A stretch of 64,000 nucleotides of DNA, taken from positions 124,001 to 188,000 of the forward strand of contig NZ_LMBW01000002.1 in the NCBI RefSeq assembly GCF_001439915.1, in the 5' to 3' direction. Positions 18,589-27,069 of this stretch are shown here, piece by piece (within the stretch, counting starts at the first letter, position 1; each line of letters opens with the position of its first letter). Source of the stretch: Fredinandcohnia humi (lineage in GTDB: Bacteria; Bacillota; Bacilli; Bacillales; Bacillaceae_L). Made by a program: the position numbers and the translations under genes. Under the pieces are notes generated by a model. That model searched no databases. It was not told the origin of the DNA and saw only the letters and a list, made by a program, of their open reading frames with translations.

Positions 18589-18602
18589 TGTAATCGTTTT
18601 CA
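18589..18602 (-). promoter_or_regulatory. cre site (CcpA box) in ligase-liv leader
   Basis: TGAAAACGATTACA on the minus strand matches the cre consensus TGWAANCGNTNWCA at every specified position. It lies between any promoter and the GTG start, where CcpA binding usually blocks transcription (roadblock repression). Confidence 0.7.
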
Positions 18603-18814
18603 AATTAAAATATATTGCTCTGATATAAGTAGATCACTATTTCATTTCTAAAAATTGAGTAGTATATTTAAAATTATAAATGTTCTGATACCTTGTTTTT
18701 ATTATAGGTGATGAAATTTCAAAAGAATACCAACACGATGAATGAAAAAACTTATACAAATTCATCAAATTTGCGGATACAGAGGACAGTTTTTCGTGTT
18801 TTCCACAAAATACT

Positions 18815-18910
18815 AGAAAAATAGGGATGACCATTTTTGTGGCCATCCCCTTCGAAAACACCTTGGAAGTATATATGAATAGATAAAATCGTGCCCGATT
18901 CACTTCGGGC
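18815..18910 (-). terminator. Terminator(s) after thioesterase copy 2
   Basis: Read on the minus strand, GGGATGGCCA...TGGTCATCCC (one mismatch; 18824-18849) is followed by TATTTTTCT. A smaller hairpin GCCCGA/TCGGGC lies at 18893-18910, nearer the thioesterase stop. Together they isolate the thioesterase from the ligase-liv unit. The remaining part of the 18561-18922 gap is AT-rich and holds the cre site but no convincing gene. Confidence 0.75.
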
Positions 18911-18922
18911 TTAATGATTTGG

Positions 18923-19357
18923 TTAAATGACGTTACTTTGTTGAATGATCCCGCTCGCCATAATTGCTTTTCTAATTGGCTCAGGAATTGATATCGCTTT
19001 CAAATTACCTTCGCCGATTTTAGCAATGGCACGAATCTGATATCCATTCGCGATTTTCTGATCTTCTTTATAAAATTCATGGACAAAATGAACCACTTTA
19101 TCACGCATTTCAGAAATAGTGGTTTTTATGACGACTTCATCTTCAAAATATAGTGGTTTTTGGAAATTACACTTAGATTCAAGTAAAGGTATACCTATTC
19201 TTTCTTCTCTTACTAATTTTGATAATGGAAAACCGATACTTTCAAAATAATAATGGGATGCCTGGTCCATCCATTTATAAAAATTAGGGGAATATACAAT
19301 CCCTGCCGCATCGGTATCTCCCCACTCCACCCTAAAGTGATAGTTGTGAACCTTCAT
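18923..19357 (-). CDS. Hotdog-fold acyl-CoA thioesterase (4HBT/YbgC-like), copy 2
   Basis: A 144-residue hotdog thioesterase, the same length as the paralogue at 5906-6340 and sharing WGDTDAAGIV, NFYKWMD and PLLESKCNFQKPLYFEDEV-type blocks. The putative catalytic Asp is in the TDAAG motif. ATG 19357 behind GAGGG gives a product collinear with the paralogue; an in-frame ATG at 19381 is possible. It is transcribed alone, with a terminator downstream. Presence of two thioesterases around one beta-oxidation set suggests a substrate that generates CoA esters needing recycling. Confidence 0.82.
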   Translation of the reverse strand: MKVHNYHFRVEWGDTDAAGIVYSPNFYKWMDQASHYYFESIGFPLSKLVREERIGIPLLESKCNFQKPLYFEDEVVIKTTISEMRDKVVHFVHEFYKEDQKIANGYQIRAIAKIGEGNLKAISIPEPIRKAIMASGIIQQSNVI

Positions 19358-19496
19358 TCTAAACGCCCTCGCAATCTTCATCGTATTCTACCTTCTATAA
19401 TAGTACTTCCTATTTTTATTTGCTACATTGGTGTTTCTTTATATGGAACAGAAGTGTAATTGGAAGATCATTTTTGGTAGAAATTTGATGTCCTTT

Positions 19497-19874
19497 TTAG
19501 TCCTCGTCAAACCAGAGTGGATCTTTGTTATCAACTTCACCATTATAATTGATGAGGATTTCGTCCCCTGCTTTTATATCTGTGTAAGCATAGAAGTCGA
19601 ATGTGTGATTATCAAAATTAATTTCATAAATGGCATTAGGTTCATAGGAGTGGTTAAATAGCATTCCATACCCAAGAAGCATTGCAGTATGATTAATTCC
19701 ATACTCGAAAGCATAATCGGCGAGTAATGTTTTTTCAATGTGCTGATGCTGGTCGTTCGGATATGAAATAACAGGTGCTTCATGGATAAGTTGTCCTTTT
19801 TTGATATCTGCTGTTGCAAATACGCCTCTATTGAATTCTCCATCACTTAGTGCAGATGTTTTTATTTCAATCAT
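19497..19874 (-). CDS. SET-domain protein
   Basis: A 125-residue protein that is little more than a SET domain: GVFATADIKKGQLIHEAPV near the N-terminus, the pseudoknot motif FNHSYEPNA at about 73-81 and the following DIKAGDEILINYNGE. SET domains usually methylate lysines; bacterial stand-alone versions are common in Bacillus and their substrates are mostly unknown. The start is ATG 19874; the open frame continues upstream but lacks family similarity there. It is acidic at the C-terminus (DPLWFDED). Confidence 0.8.
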   Translation of the reverse strand: MIEIKTSALSDGEFNRGVFATADIKKGQLIHEAPVISYPNDQHQHIEKTLLADYAFEYGINHTAMLLGYGMLFNHSYEPNAIYEINFDNHTFDFYAYTDIKAGDEILINYNGEVDNKDPLWFDED

Positions 19875-19921
19875 GTTGTTTGCCCTACCTATCCTTTGAA
19901 TTTTAACTTTTTGAGATCCGC

Positions 19922-19963
19922 AAAAATAATATAACACCAACCTCGATTTAATAGAAGTTGGTG
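19922..19963 (-). terminator. Intrinsic terminator after the zinc-ribbon gene
   Basis: CACCAACCTC (19935-19944) pairs with GAAGTTGGTG (19954-19963), one mismatch; on the minus strand the stem is followed by TTATATTATTTTTG. Confidence 0.75.
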
Positions 19964-19983
19964 CTTCGCTTTTCGTATACGTT

Positions 19984-20193
19984 TTATCGTGACGGTTTTG
20001 GAGGTTGGCACACATCACATTTACGTTGATTATTGTTTTTAAATTTTGTAAATGATCTTTCAAAATTACTACCGCATGCACATTTGAATAGTAATTTTTG
20101 GGAAAAACCGTGGAATTCCGTCGAAAGCAATTTACTTTCCGAATTGTTCTCAACGAATTCATTAATTTTACCAATCGTCCATCTTTTATTCAT
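19984..20193 (-). CDS. Small zinc-ribbon-like protein
   Basis: A 69-residue basic protein. Four cysteines arranged CACG and CDVC, 25 residues apart, form a probable zinc-binding treble-clef or ribbon, with a lysine-rich stretch between. TTTGGAGGAATC upstream of the ATG is one of the best ribosome binding sites in the region, and a terminator follows, so the gene is real and expressed as a single unit. Function unknown; the fold suggests nucleic-acid binding. Confidence 0.65.
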   Translation of the reverse strand: MNKRWTIGKINEFVENNSESKLLSTEFHGFSQKLLFKCACGSNFERSFTKFKNNNQRKCDVCQPPKPSR

Positions 20194-20309
20194 TTTCTGA
20201 TTCCTCCAAATTTATTGCTAGTCTATGTCATATCCAGAATGGCAAGTGACTTATTTTAACATGAATTCATACAACAATTAAATAGATTATTTTTGAGTAT
20301 ACCATGAAA

Positions 20310-21683
20310 TCACAATAAAAAATAAGCTACGAGGGTTCCAATAATTCCCATGACTATCGCGAATGGCATATTTTGAATAGTTATTCGGTATGGGCTTTGC
20401 TTCGTTCCCATGGCAGTTAACGTAACAAGCAACCCGTACGTTCCTACTGTGAAGGTGGCTACAGATCCAGTTATCATCACAAGTGCAATACTAACAGGAT
20501 TCATCACATCTAATAATGGTGTAATGATACCAGTTAATATACCCACAGTAGCAATTGGGTGGATACCGAACATACTAAATAAAACAAAGATGACTTGTAT
20601 AAGGAACAAGATTAGCATCGGATAATCGTAAACATATGATAGTGGTTTTTGAATCACTTCCAAAAAAGATGTTCCTCCTAAACTAGTGGAAAATAAGGAA
20701 AGTGAGATAAATAATACAATAAAATTCTGCATTGTGTTGGTCTTTGTTTTCCAATTATTCCAGCCAATTGTCCAAAAACTTCTCCGTCTTTTCATAACTA
20801 ACGACCAAATGAATGCAAATGGGAAGATAAGGATTGTTACAGTTAAAATAAAGCTTAAATCAAATAGATTTCCAATCAAAATGACAAGGATTAGGAACAA
20901 GGCCAGTGCAATAACGAAATGTATCATTTTTTTCACTAATGCCTTTTTATTGATTTTTGGTTGCTTATTTTTATCCGCGTGTTCAAATTTGTACTTTCTA
21001 TAATAGAAGCGTCCAAATATAGAGTCTAGTATAAACGCAATTACTGCCATTAAAATCAACCATGGCAAGAGTGTGACATAGTCAACCCCTGTGGCGAATA
21101 TAGAAACGGCGACCATAATCTCCAATGGGCTCCACAACAATGCTAATGAGTAACCTCTAAGTGATGCTGTAGTAATAAATGAATTGCGAATCTCTTTACT
21201 AAAAGGAGATAACGTATTCTTAAGCACATCTTGTGAGATAGTGGCAGCTGATAAATTTAAAAAGGCTGCCAGGATGTGCGTCGTTAATGAACTCCGTGGA
21301 TACAGCTTACCAAGATCTCCGACATTTACTTTCATCAGAAGATTCATATTTCGGTCAAATCTTCCACTCCGTACAATGCTATTCATCCAAGGCAGCATGG
21401 CTAAAAGGGTCAAAAGTGATAGATTCGTAGTTAATAAACTAGGAATGACATGATATGACTGACCTGTTGTGAAGAATAAATATCCTCCAACGAATAGAAA
21501 TGCTCCTCCAAGAATTTTAAAAAGGCCTGATGCCAAAGGAAATGACACAATCAGCATGAAAATAGCAAGGATGCCAAGTACGTAATTGATCGTCTCGCTA
21601 TCTATAAAAACATTAATCGTATGGAGTAAAAATACGAATGAATAAAAAATATAAAGATAGCGGAACAACGGGAATTGTTTCAT
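20310..21683 (-). CDS. Polytopic membrane protein, putative transporter
   Basis: A 457-residue protein with about twelve hydrophobic segments, basic loops (KNKQPKINKKALVKK in the centre) and a two-halves layout resembling ion-transporter-superfamily permeases. Repeated small-residue loops such as LNLSAATISQD and SLGGTSF could be the re-entrant hairpins of that superfamily. No exact family is recognised. AAGGAGGAAAAA precedes ATG 21683. It stands alone between the zinc-ribbon gene and the pseudogene region. Confidence 0.65.
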   Translation of the reverse strand: MKQFPLFRYLYIFYSFVFLLHTINVFIDSETINYVLGILAIFMLIVSFPLASGLFKILGGAFLFVGGYLFFTTGQSYHVIPSLLTTNLSLLTLLAMLPWMNSIVRSGRFDRNMNLLMKVNVGDLGKLYPRSSLTTHILAAFLNLSAATISQDVLKNTLSPFSKEIRNSFITTASLRGYSLALLWSPLEIMVAVSIFATGVDYVTLLPWLILMAVIAFILDSIFGRFYYRKYKFEHADKNKQPKINKKALVKKMIHFVIALALFLILVILIGNLFDLSFILTVTILIFPFAFIWSLVMKRRRSFWTIGWNNWKTKTNTMQNFIVLFISLSLFSTSLGGTSFLEVIQKPLSYVYDYPMLILFLIQVIFVLFSMFGIHPIATVGILTGIITPLLDVMNPVSIALVMITGSVATFTVGTYGLLVTLTAMGTKQSPYRITIQNMPFAIVMGIIGTLVAYFLL

Positions 21684-21762
21684 TTTTTCCTCCTTCTAAA
21701 ATGAAAATCAAACACAACAAATTATAGCATAGAAGGAAAAAACTACAAGAAGAATCTCGTTT

Positions 21763-21793
21763 AAAAAACAGAGGCTGCGTATACAACCTCTGT
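21763..21793 (-). terminator. Intrinsic terminator behind the ArsR-rhodanese pseudogene
   Basis: ACAGAGG (21768-21774) pairs with CCTCTGT (21787-21793), followed on the minus strand by TTTTTTAAA. The hairpin resembles the one at 2899-2934. A second element, GGACGGTGGATCTATCCC (21832-21849), resembles the palindromic repeat at 2956-2990, so both copies carry the same hairpin-plus-repeat arrangement. Confidence 0.75.
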
Positions 21794-21842
21794 GAATTCA
21801 TTCTAAAACCTACTATTTGAACTGTTCGTTAGGACGGTGGAT

Positions 21843-22377
21843 CTATCCCACTGTCACAACCGCCCGCTTCCAATGTTGTGTACCCGCATTTAATCGTTTT
21901 GCTTGATATCCTTGTGATAATAGGAACTGAATAGCTTCTATTGCGTAGACACAGTACTAACCACGGCAATATACAATTATTTCTTTTTCTTTTGGAAGTT
22001 CGGATCATCGGTCTTTGATTGAATCATACGGAAGTGATACTGCACCTTCAATATGAGAAGCATTATACCCCGTTTCTGGTCGGACATCGACGACTAAAAT
22101 TTGATCCGTATCTTCCATTTCTAAAAACAAATCCAAATCCAGACTCCCAATTTCGTCTGGTCTTTCGATAAACTCTGTTCGCATGTGCCTAACTTCATCG
22201 AAGCGGTCTTCTGTTACTTTTTGTAGCGATTGGACCAAGTTACATACTTTCGTATTCCCTAATGAATAGACCATGAAATTTCCCCGTCTACGGAATTTTA
22301 CGGGTTTGGCATCTAGGAGAACCTGCAAGTGTTGAGATGTATTGGCGATGCTCATTTCAGTTTCGTTGGATAAGGCA
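21843..22377 (-). pseudogene. ArsR-family regulator with rhodanese domain, decayed
   Basis: A broken copy of the intact gene at 42365-43018. The surviving frame (MSIANTSQHLQVLL... to VDVRPETGYNASHIEGAVSLPYDS) is closely similar to the intact protein. Three lesions are visible: the first 45 or so codons are missing; the frame shifts near 22005; and the rhodanese active-site loop YCRG[F]YC has TAG in place of the Phe codon (about 21958). The remainder, ending QHWKR, can still be followed to 21843. No function is expected unless the truncated 116-residue fragment is made. Confidence 0.85.
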
Positions 22378-23312
22378 GGTATCTGAGGTAGTGACTTGCA
22401 CGAATACGATAAGGACCTATATTAATCCCTACTACAGAGCCACATTTTATTACTGGAGAAAAGGCTCCACTAACATTAGGTCATGAATTTTCAGGTATCG
22501 TCGAAGAAGTTAATTTCAATGTTACAAACGTTAAACCAGGAGACCGTGTAGTTGTGTTTCCAGTTGTTACACTAGGAGAACATTACCCAGAAATTGACCA
22601 TTATTTCGGTATTGCCTGTCTTGGGGTTCACGGGGATGGAGGATTCTCAGAGTATTTTGTAACAAATGAAAACCAAATTGTTCTAATTCCTGAGGAACTG
22701 GGGCTCGATAAAGCTGCATTGGCTGACCCTTTATCCGTATCCTCTGAGGGTATTAAAGAAGGAAACATAAAAGAGCGTGATGTAGTCGCGATATTTGGTT
22801 ATGGACCAATTAGATTATTTGCAATACCTGCTGCAAAGGCTGCAGGTGCAAAAGAAATTTTTGCATTTGATTTAAGGGATGGTCGCCTACGAAGTTGGAG
22901 CTACCTATACGTTAAATACAAAAGAAAATGATCCTGTTTCATTTATCAAAGAAAAATACCCCGACGGTGTAGATGCAAGCTTTGAAGTAGCTGGAGTAAA
23001 AACAACATTTGATCAAGCAATTGCAGCTACAAAACCTAAAGGAACTGTCGTTGTAATCGCCATTCATGCAAGAAACTTTGAATTTAATCCAATTGCATTA
23101 ATGCTGTCCGGTGTTAGGTTGGTTGCTTCTAATGGATATTCTTTAGAAACGTTCAAAGAATCAGTAAATACATTGTTAAACAGGGACATTCTGTTGATCC
23201 AATTATTACAAAAAGAATTGTACTTGATGAAATACTAGAAGAAGGATTTGAAACACTATTATCAGATCAATCTCAAGCAAAAATTTAAGTTAAAATTGGT
23301 GGAGAAATCTAA
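22378..23312 (+). pseudogene. Zinc-type 2,3-butanediol dehydrogenase-like gene, decayed
   Basis: Medium-chain zinc alcohol dehydrogenase fragment, similar to Bacillus 2,3-butanediol dehydrogenases. It begins abruptly at GI[stop]GSDLHEY, where the zinc-ligand Cys codon reads TGA (22384-22386). Further lesions: a frameshift near 22410, one near 22885 between the NAD-binding motif region (FGYGPIRLFAIPAAKAAGA) and YEVGATYTLN, one near 23180, and a TAA inside the C-terminal KI-VKIGGEI. The N-terminal 30-40 codons and the promoter are gone. It joins the ArsR pseudogene within a few bases, head to head. Confidence 0.85.
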
Positions 23313-23335
23313 TCATTAAAGTCTCCACTACAATA

Positions 23336-23376
23336 GGGAGAACGTTTACGCTTGAAAACTGTTCTCCCCTTTTTTA
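23336..23376 (+). terminator. Intrinsic terminator after the dehydrogenase pseudogene
   Basis: GGGAGAAC (23336-23343) pairs with GTTCTCCC (23361-23368) and is followed by CTTTTTT on the plus strand. Confidence 0.85.
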
Positions 23377-23392
23377 TATATTTAGAGTTCAA

Positions 23393-24292
23393 TTACGGCA
23401 ACTTATATTCATATTGGTCGACAATTGATTGTGGAAATTCCATCCTTGCTGTCATTAAAGGATCAACAACTTGGCAAATTCTAAGCTCTCCCACAAGTGA
23501 TAATAGCATTCCCGCTTCATCAATCTCTAATCCCATATTTTCTACTAGGAAGGTATGCATTTGGATTGTTGCTAACTTTGCGGCCTCATCTAAGTCTTTA
23601 GCTGACGCAATGGTAATGAGTTTATCTTCACTTTGTAACATTGGTAAAGGTAGTGAGTTGTTTTTGATTACACTCACTTTAACCCTTACTTTACCGGGTA
23701 TTTCAAGACCGCAAATCACAATTTCACCATCTGCCATCACTGCGTGTAAGTCACCCATCGATAATAGAGCACCTGGAACATTGACGGGTAGATAGAGTGT
23801 TGAACCTTTAATAATTTTTTTACAATCCATGTTTCCTCCATGCGATCCAGGCGTTCCAGTCGGAATTTCCTCTGTTTCCGGAGATGTCCCGATTACACCA
23901 ATCATTGGTTTAATTGGAATATGGATTTTATCATTAAAGATCGCTTTCCCGTCTTGAATCGGAATGATTTTAGTCGTTTCTCCCGTAACTATATCACCTA
24001 AAACTCCTAATTTCGGTGCAGTTGTCATAACGCCCTTGTTATCAATCTCAATATCTACTATTTCGACTTTTAAGGTGTCCCCCCTTATAGCTCCATCAAT
24101 GTAGAGTGGTCCAGTTGCTGGATTAATCTTATCCCACCCTACTGAACTAAATGGCTGGTCTTCCTGTTGGATAAGGTTGCTAAAACAATCAAACGTTTCA
24201 AAAACGACCGTACTTCCTGATTCTACTTTTTTTACTGGCGTATTGTTGGGTGACATCTTTAAGACTGCTTGTTCTTTAGATATAAGTTCCAT
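23393..24292 (-). CDS. Acetamidase/formamidase family protein
   Basis: A 299-residue FmdA/AmdA-family amidase that would release ammonia from a short-chain amide. Family marks are the N-terminal NNTPVKKVESGSTVVFET, GPLYIDGAIRGDTLKVEI, and the central GGNMDCKKI-KGSTLYLPV and GDLHAVMADGEI blocks, which include His, Asp and Cys residues thought to bind metal. ATG 24292 is preceded by AAGGAG. It is the last gene of the long minus-strand run that includes the microcompartment genes, 32 bases after the metallophosphoesterase, so an amide or a nitrogen-release step may belong to the same pathway. Confidence 0.85.
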   Translation of the reverse strand: MELISKEQAVLKMSPNNTPVKKVESGSTVVFETFDCFSNLIQQEDQPFSSVGWDKINPATGPLYIDGAIRGDTLKVEIVDIEIDNKGVMTTAPKLGVLGDIVTGETTKIIPIQDGKAIFNDKIHIPIKPMIGVIGTSPETEEIPTGTPGSHGGNMDCKKIIKGSTLYLPVNVPGALLSMGDLHAVMADGEIVICGLEIPGKVRVKVSVIKNNSLPLPMLQSEDKLITIASAKDLDEAAKLATIQMHTFLVENMGLEIDEAGMLLSLVGELRICQVVDPLMTARMEFPQSIVDQYEYKLP

Positions 24293-24324
24293 TTTTATAA
24301 AACTCCTTCGTAAATTTTTGCTTA

Positions 24325-25257
24325 TTAGCCAGCTGTTAAGGTATAAGTAACCGTTCCATCACTATTAATATCAATTAAGGCTCCTCTTAACATTCCTTGG
24401 TCATAATCCGTTCCCGCATTAATACAAATTGTCCGTCCAAGCGTTTCAACACCCCGACTTTCATGGACATGACCATGTAAAGACAGGAGTGGTTGATACA
24501 TTTCAATCGCATCTCGAACAGCTTTACTGCCTGAAGGACCGGTTGCTAATGAGTCACCATCTAATATTGGCTTTAAATCTTTATCATACTGAGTTCCTTG
24601 GTCTAAATCCGTATCATATGGTGGGATATGGATATTAAAGATACATTTATTCATATCTTTTACCTGTGATGCTAACCGATTTATTTTCTCTGCTAGTTCC
24701 TCCTCGGAAAATTCACGAGGATAATTAAACACACTCGGTTTTCCTCCTCCTATTGAGAGGATTTCATAACCATTAAATTCTATGATTCTTCCATCTCCAT
24801 TTTCTACAAAGCTACCTGAGTTAAGGATTTCATCAATATAAAAATCATCAACACTTCCAGGTATCATGATACAAGGAATATTGGCTGTTTTAAACCTTTC
24901 ATCAGCTAATGCAACCCATTGTTTCAGAACCTCTATTTGTTTTTCCTTCACAATTCTTTCTGCATCTTGTTCGTTTAATTGATTTAATTCATTTTCAGTT
25001 ATCACGAACGGATAAAACCCAGCGTCCCGTAGGTTTTTTTCTAGGTCCGGAAGCTCTTTGCTATTTTTCACTTTAACCTTTGATCCATAGTATTTACATG
25101 TATAGACTCCCGATTTTTCAACAATCGGGACAACCATTTTTCCGGTAAAATCACCACCGAATATCATTAATTCTGCTTTATAAAATTTCCCAGCATTTGT
25201 AAATTTTCTGAATGCTGTTTCTGCACCATGGATATCTGCTGCATAAAATATTTTCAC
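24325..25257 (-). CDS. Calcineurin-like metallophosphoesterase
   Basis: A 310-residue phosphoesterase. The dinuclear-metal motifs are visible: DIHG near the N-terminus (AADIHGAE), GGDF, a region with PGSVDDF, FNIHIPP and the C-terminal LHGHVHESRG. The start is GTG 25257 behind GGTGAGGAAC. It sits 37 bases after the permease gene and 32 before the amidase. The substrate is unknown; in an operon with a kinase and a phospho-lyase it might act on a phosphorylated intermediate or on accumulating acyl phosphate, but this is speculation. Confidence 0.82.
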   Translation of the reverse strand: MKIFYAADIHGAETAFRKFTNAGKFYKAELMIFGGDFTGKMVVPIVEKSGVYTCKYYGSKVKVKNSKELPDLEKNLRDAGFYPFVITENELNQLNEQDAERIVKEKQIEVLKQWVALADERFKTANIPCIMIPGSVDDFYIDEILNSGSFVENGDGRIIEFNGYEILSIGGGKPSVFNYPREFSEEELAEKINRLASQVKDMNKCIFNIHIPPYDTDLDQGTQYDKDLKPILDGDSLATGPSGSKAVRDAIEMYQPLLSLHGHVHESRGVETLGRTICINAGTDYDQGMLRGALIDINSDGTVTYTLTAG

Positions 25258-25294
25258 TGTTCCTCACCCCACTCATTATTTATATAACCTGAGA

Positions 25295-26896
25295 TCAATC
25301 AGAAGGAATTTCTTGGAATTGGATATCGATATCAATTCCTTTCTTCGCATTTGAACGCTTCATTACAAAATAGATAATGATTGGAATAAGCATTAACGAT
25401 AATGAAACGACTATCATTGTAAATGGTAGATCCCCTCTAAAGAATGGAATCAGGAGATAGTAACAAATGGAAATGCTAATTGCTAATGTTAACCATCCTA
25501 GAATAGTTACCAAATGAACGCCTAAGAACTTCGTTTTCACAATCGGAGGTGAGGAATTAAATAAGATTTTCTTCTTAGTTGAAAACAATATTCCAGCAAT
25601 CCCTAAGAAAATCCAAGCCATAAACCATGTAAAAATGGTGTACGCAATATTTGCCGTCCAAGCTGGGACAAATATATCAAGCATTAGGAAACCCCAAGCA
25701 CCAATTATAACTGTCCTTAACGCATAAGTTGGTGAATTTGTCTTTGGATTAAGTTCCATAAACTTCTTTGGAATGAGTCGATCGAATGACCAAGCAACGA
25801 TGTTTCTTGATGGGCCAAACCCTAATCCAGCTGCTGAACCGAACGTAGCAATGGCAAAACATATCGCAATTAAGATTACAAAAATTGGACTCTTCGTCAT
25901 GATTCCAATCATGATTGTGATAAATGGATCATAGCCTTCAAATGGATAAGCCTCATGTCCTGCATTGTATAGATAATATAAACTGTTCGACCAAATGTCT
26001 CCAAAGTTCACATATGTCATTCCGTAGAAAACAGCCCAAATGACCATAAGAATCGTGAGTGAGCCAAATAATGCAAGTAACTGTGACTTTTGAACGTTCC
26101 GTACTTCCCCTGCTAGGTTTGCCCCAAAGGTTGAGCCTAGTGTATTCAAGATAATATAGGTGGACCCCGCCATAATCGTGGCACCTACAAGAAATTCGGT
26201 CGTATAGCCATCTTGTGCAGCGAGTTTAATAACGTCGTTGTAATTTAAGCCTGTAAGTTCCGTAAAGTTGGCAGCAAATGTTCCTTGCCCTGTTATAAGG
26301 TTTGCAATAATAAAGACAACCGCACCTACAAGAGTTGCCCCTAAAGTTAAATAAGCAAGCCGAACCATCCACTTTGTTCCCTTGTAGTAGATGAAATAGA
26401 TGAATAATAATAGAGCGGTTCCGATAATAGCATGCATATAGTTACTGTCAAAAAATTCGGCATATCCCAACCAGGTAAGATCATTTCCTTTGAGCACGGA
26501 CATGGAATAGAAGAACTCAACGATTGACCATTTAATGATCCAATTTAACAAAATCCCTGTCCATGAGATGGAGGTAAAGGTAATCATAAAACTTGCCATT
26601 AATCCGATTGAAGGATGTAGAATACGGCTAATGTAAATGTATTCTCCTCCTGACCTAGGCATCGAAACGGACAGTAGCCAATAAAGACCTGCAATGACAA
26701 ACATTTGAGCAACGGTTACAATCGCCCAAACCATGTGTGCCCCGGGATATAAAAATGGTGCCCACATAATATAAACGAGAGCAAACATAAGACCTGGATT
26801 AGCTGCCGAGTAGATCATCGTATCAATTGGGCTAATCTGTCGTGCTATTCCACCAGTTGATTTCTGTTCAAACAACGCAAGACCTGTTTTTGACAT
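25295..26896 (-). CDS. APC-superfamily amino acid/amine permease
   Basis: A 533-residue permease with about twelve membrane segments. The first half shows the APC pattern: a glycine-rich first helix region, then SMPRSGGEYIYISRIL, the conserved motif after helix 2. The C-terminus is a charged tail. AAAGGTGAGAAC precedes ATG 26896. It lies downstream of malate dehydrogenase in the microcompartment operon and is the natural candidate for bringing in the amine substrate of that pathway; the analogous actinobacterial loci also carry an APC permease. Substrate not provable from sequence. Confidence 0.85.
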   Translation of the reverse strand: MSKTGLALFEQKSTGGIARQISPIDTMIYSAANPGLMFALVYIMWAPFLYPGAHMVWAIVTVAQMFVIAGLYWLLSVSMPRSGGEYIYISRILHPSIGLMASFMITFTSISWTGILLNWIIKWSIVEFFYSMSVLKGNDLTWLGYAEFFDSNYMHAIIGTALLLFIYFIYYKGTKWMVRLAYLTLGATLVGAVVFIIANLITGQGTFAANFTELTGLNYNDVIKLAAQDGYTTEFLVGATIMAGSTYIILNTLGSTFGANLAGEVRNVQKSQLLALFGSLTILMVIWAVFYGMTYVNFGDIWSNSLYYLYNAGHEAYPFEGYDPFITIMIGIMTKSPIFVILIAICFAIATFGSAAGLGFGPSRNIVAWSFDRLIPKKFMELNPKTNSPTYALRTVIIGAWGFLMLDIFVPAWTANIAYTIFTWFMAWIFLGIAGILFSTKKKILFNSSPPIVKTKFLGVHLVTILGWLTLAISISICYYLLIPFFRGDLPFTMIVVSLSLMLIPIIIYFVMKRSNAKKGIDIDIQFQEIPSD

Positions 26897-27069
26897 GTTC
26901 TCACCTTTCTTTCCTGAGGTTAATTCATACGACCAAAGAGACCACTACATCAATAGTACAACCAATGGCGTCTCACATTTATTATTTCGATCTATTCACC
27001 TCCTTTTTAGGAATAAGGAAGAATTTCATCTAAAAATTCAAAAAATTGTAACAGAAAAAATGTCGCATA

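Noticed and set aside
18637-18903. 88-codon minus-strand frame
   Set aside because: It spans the terminator hairpin and cre-side leader region, has no ribosome binding site and no protein-like pattern.
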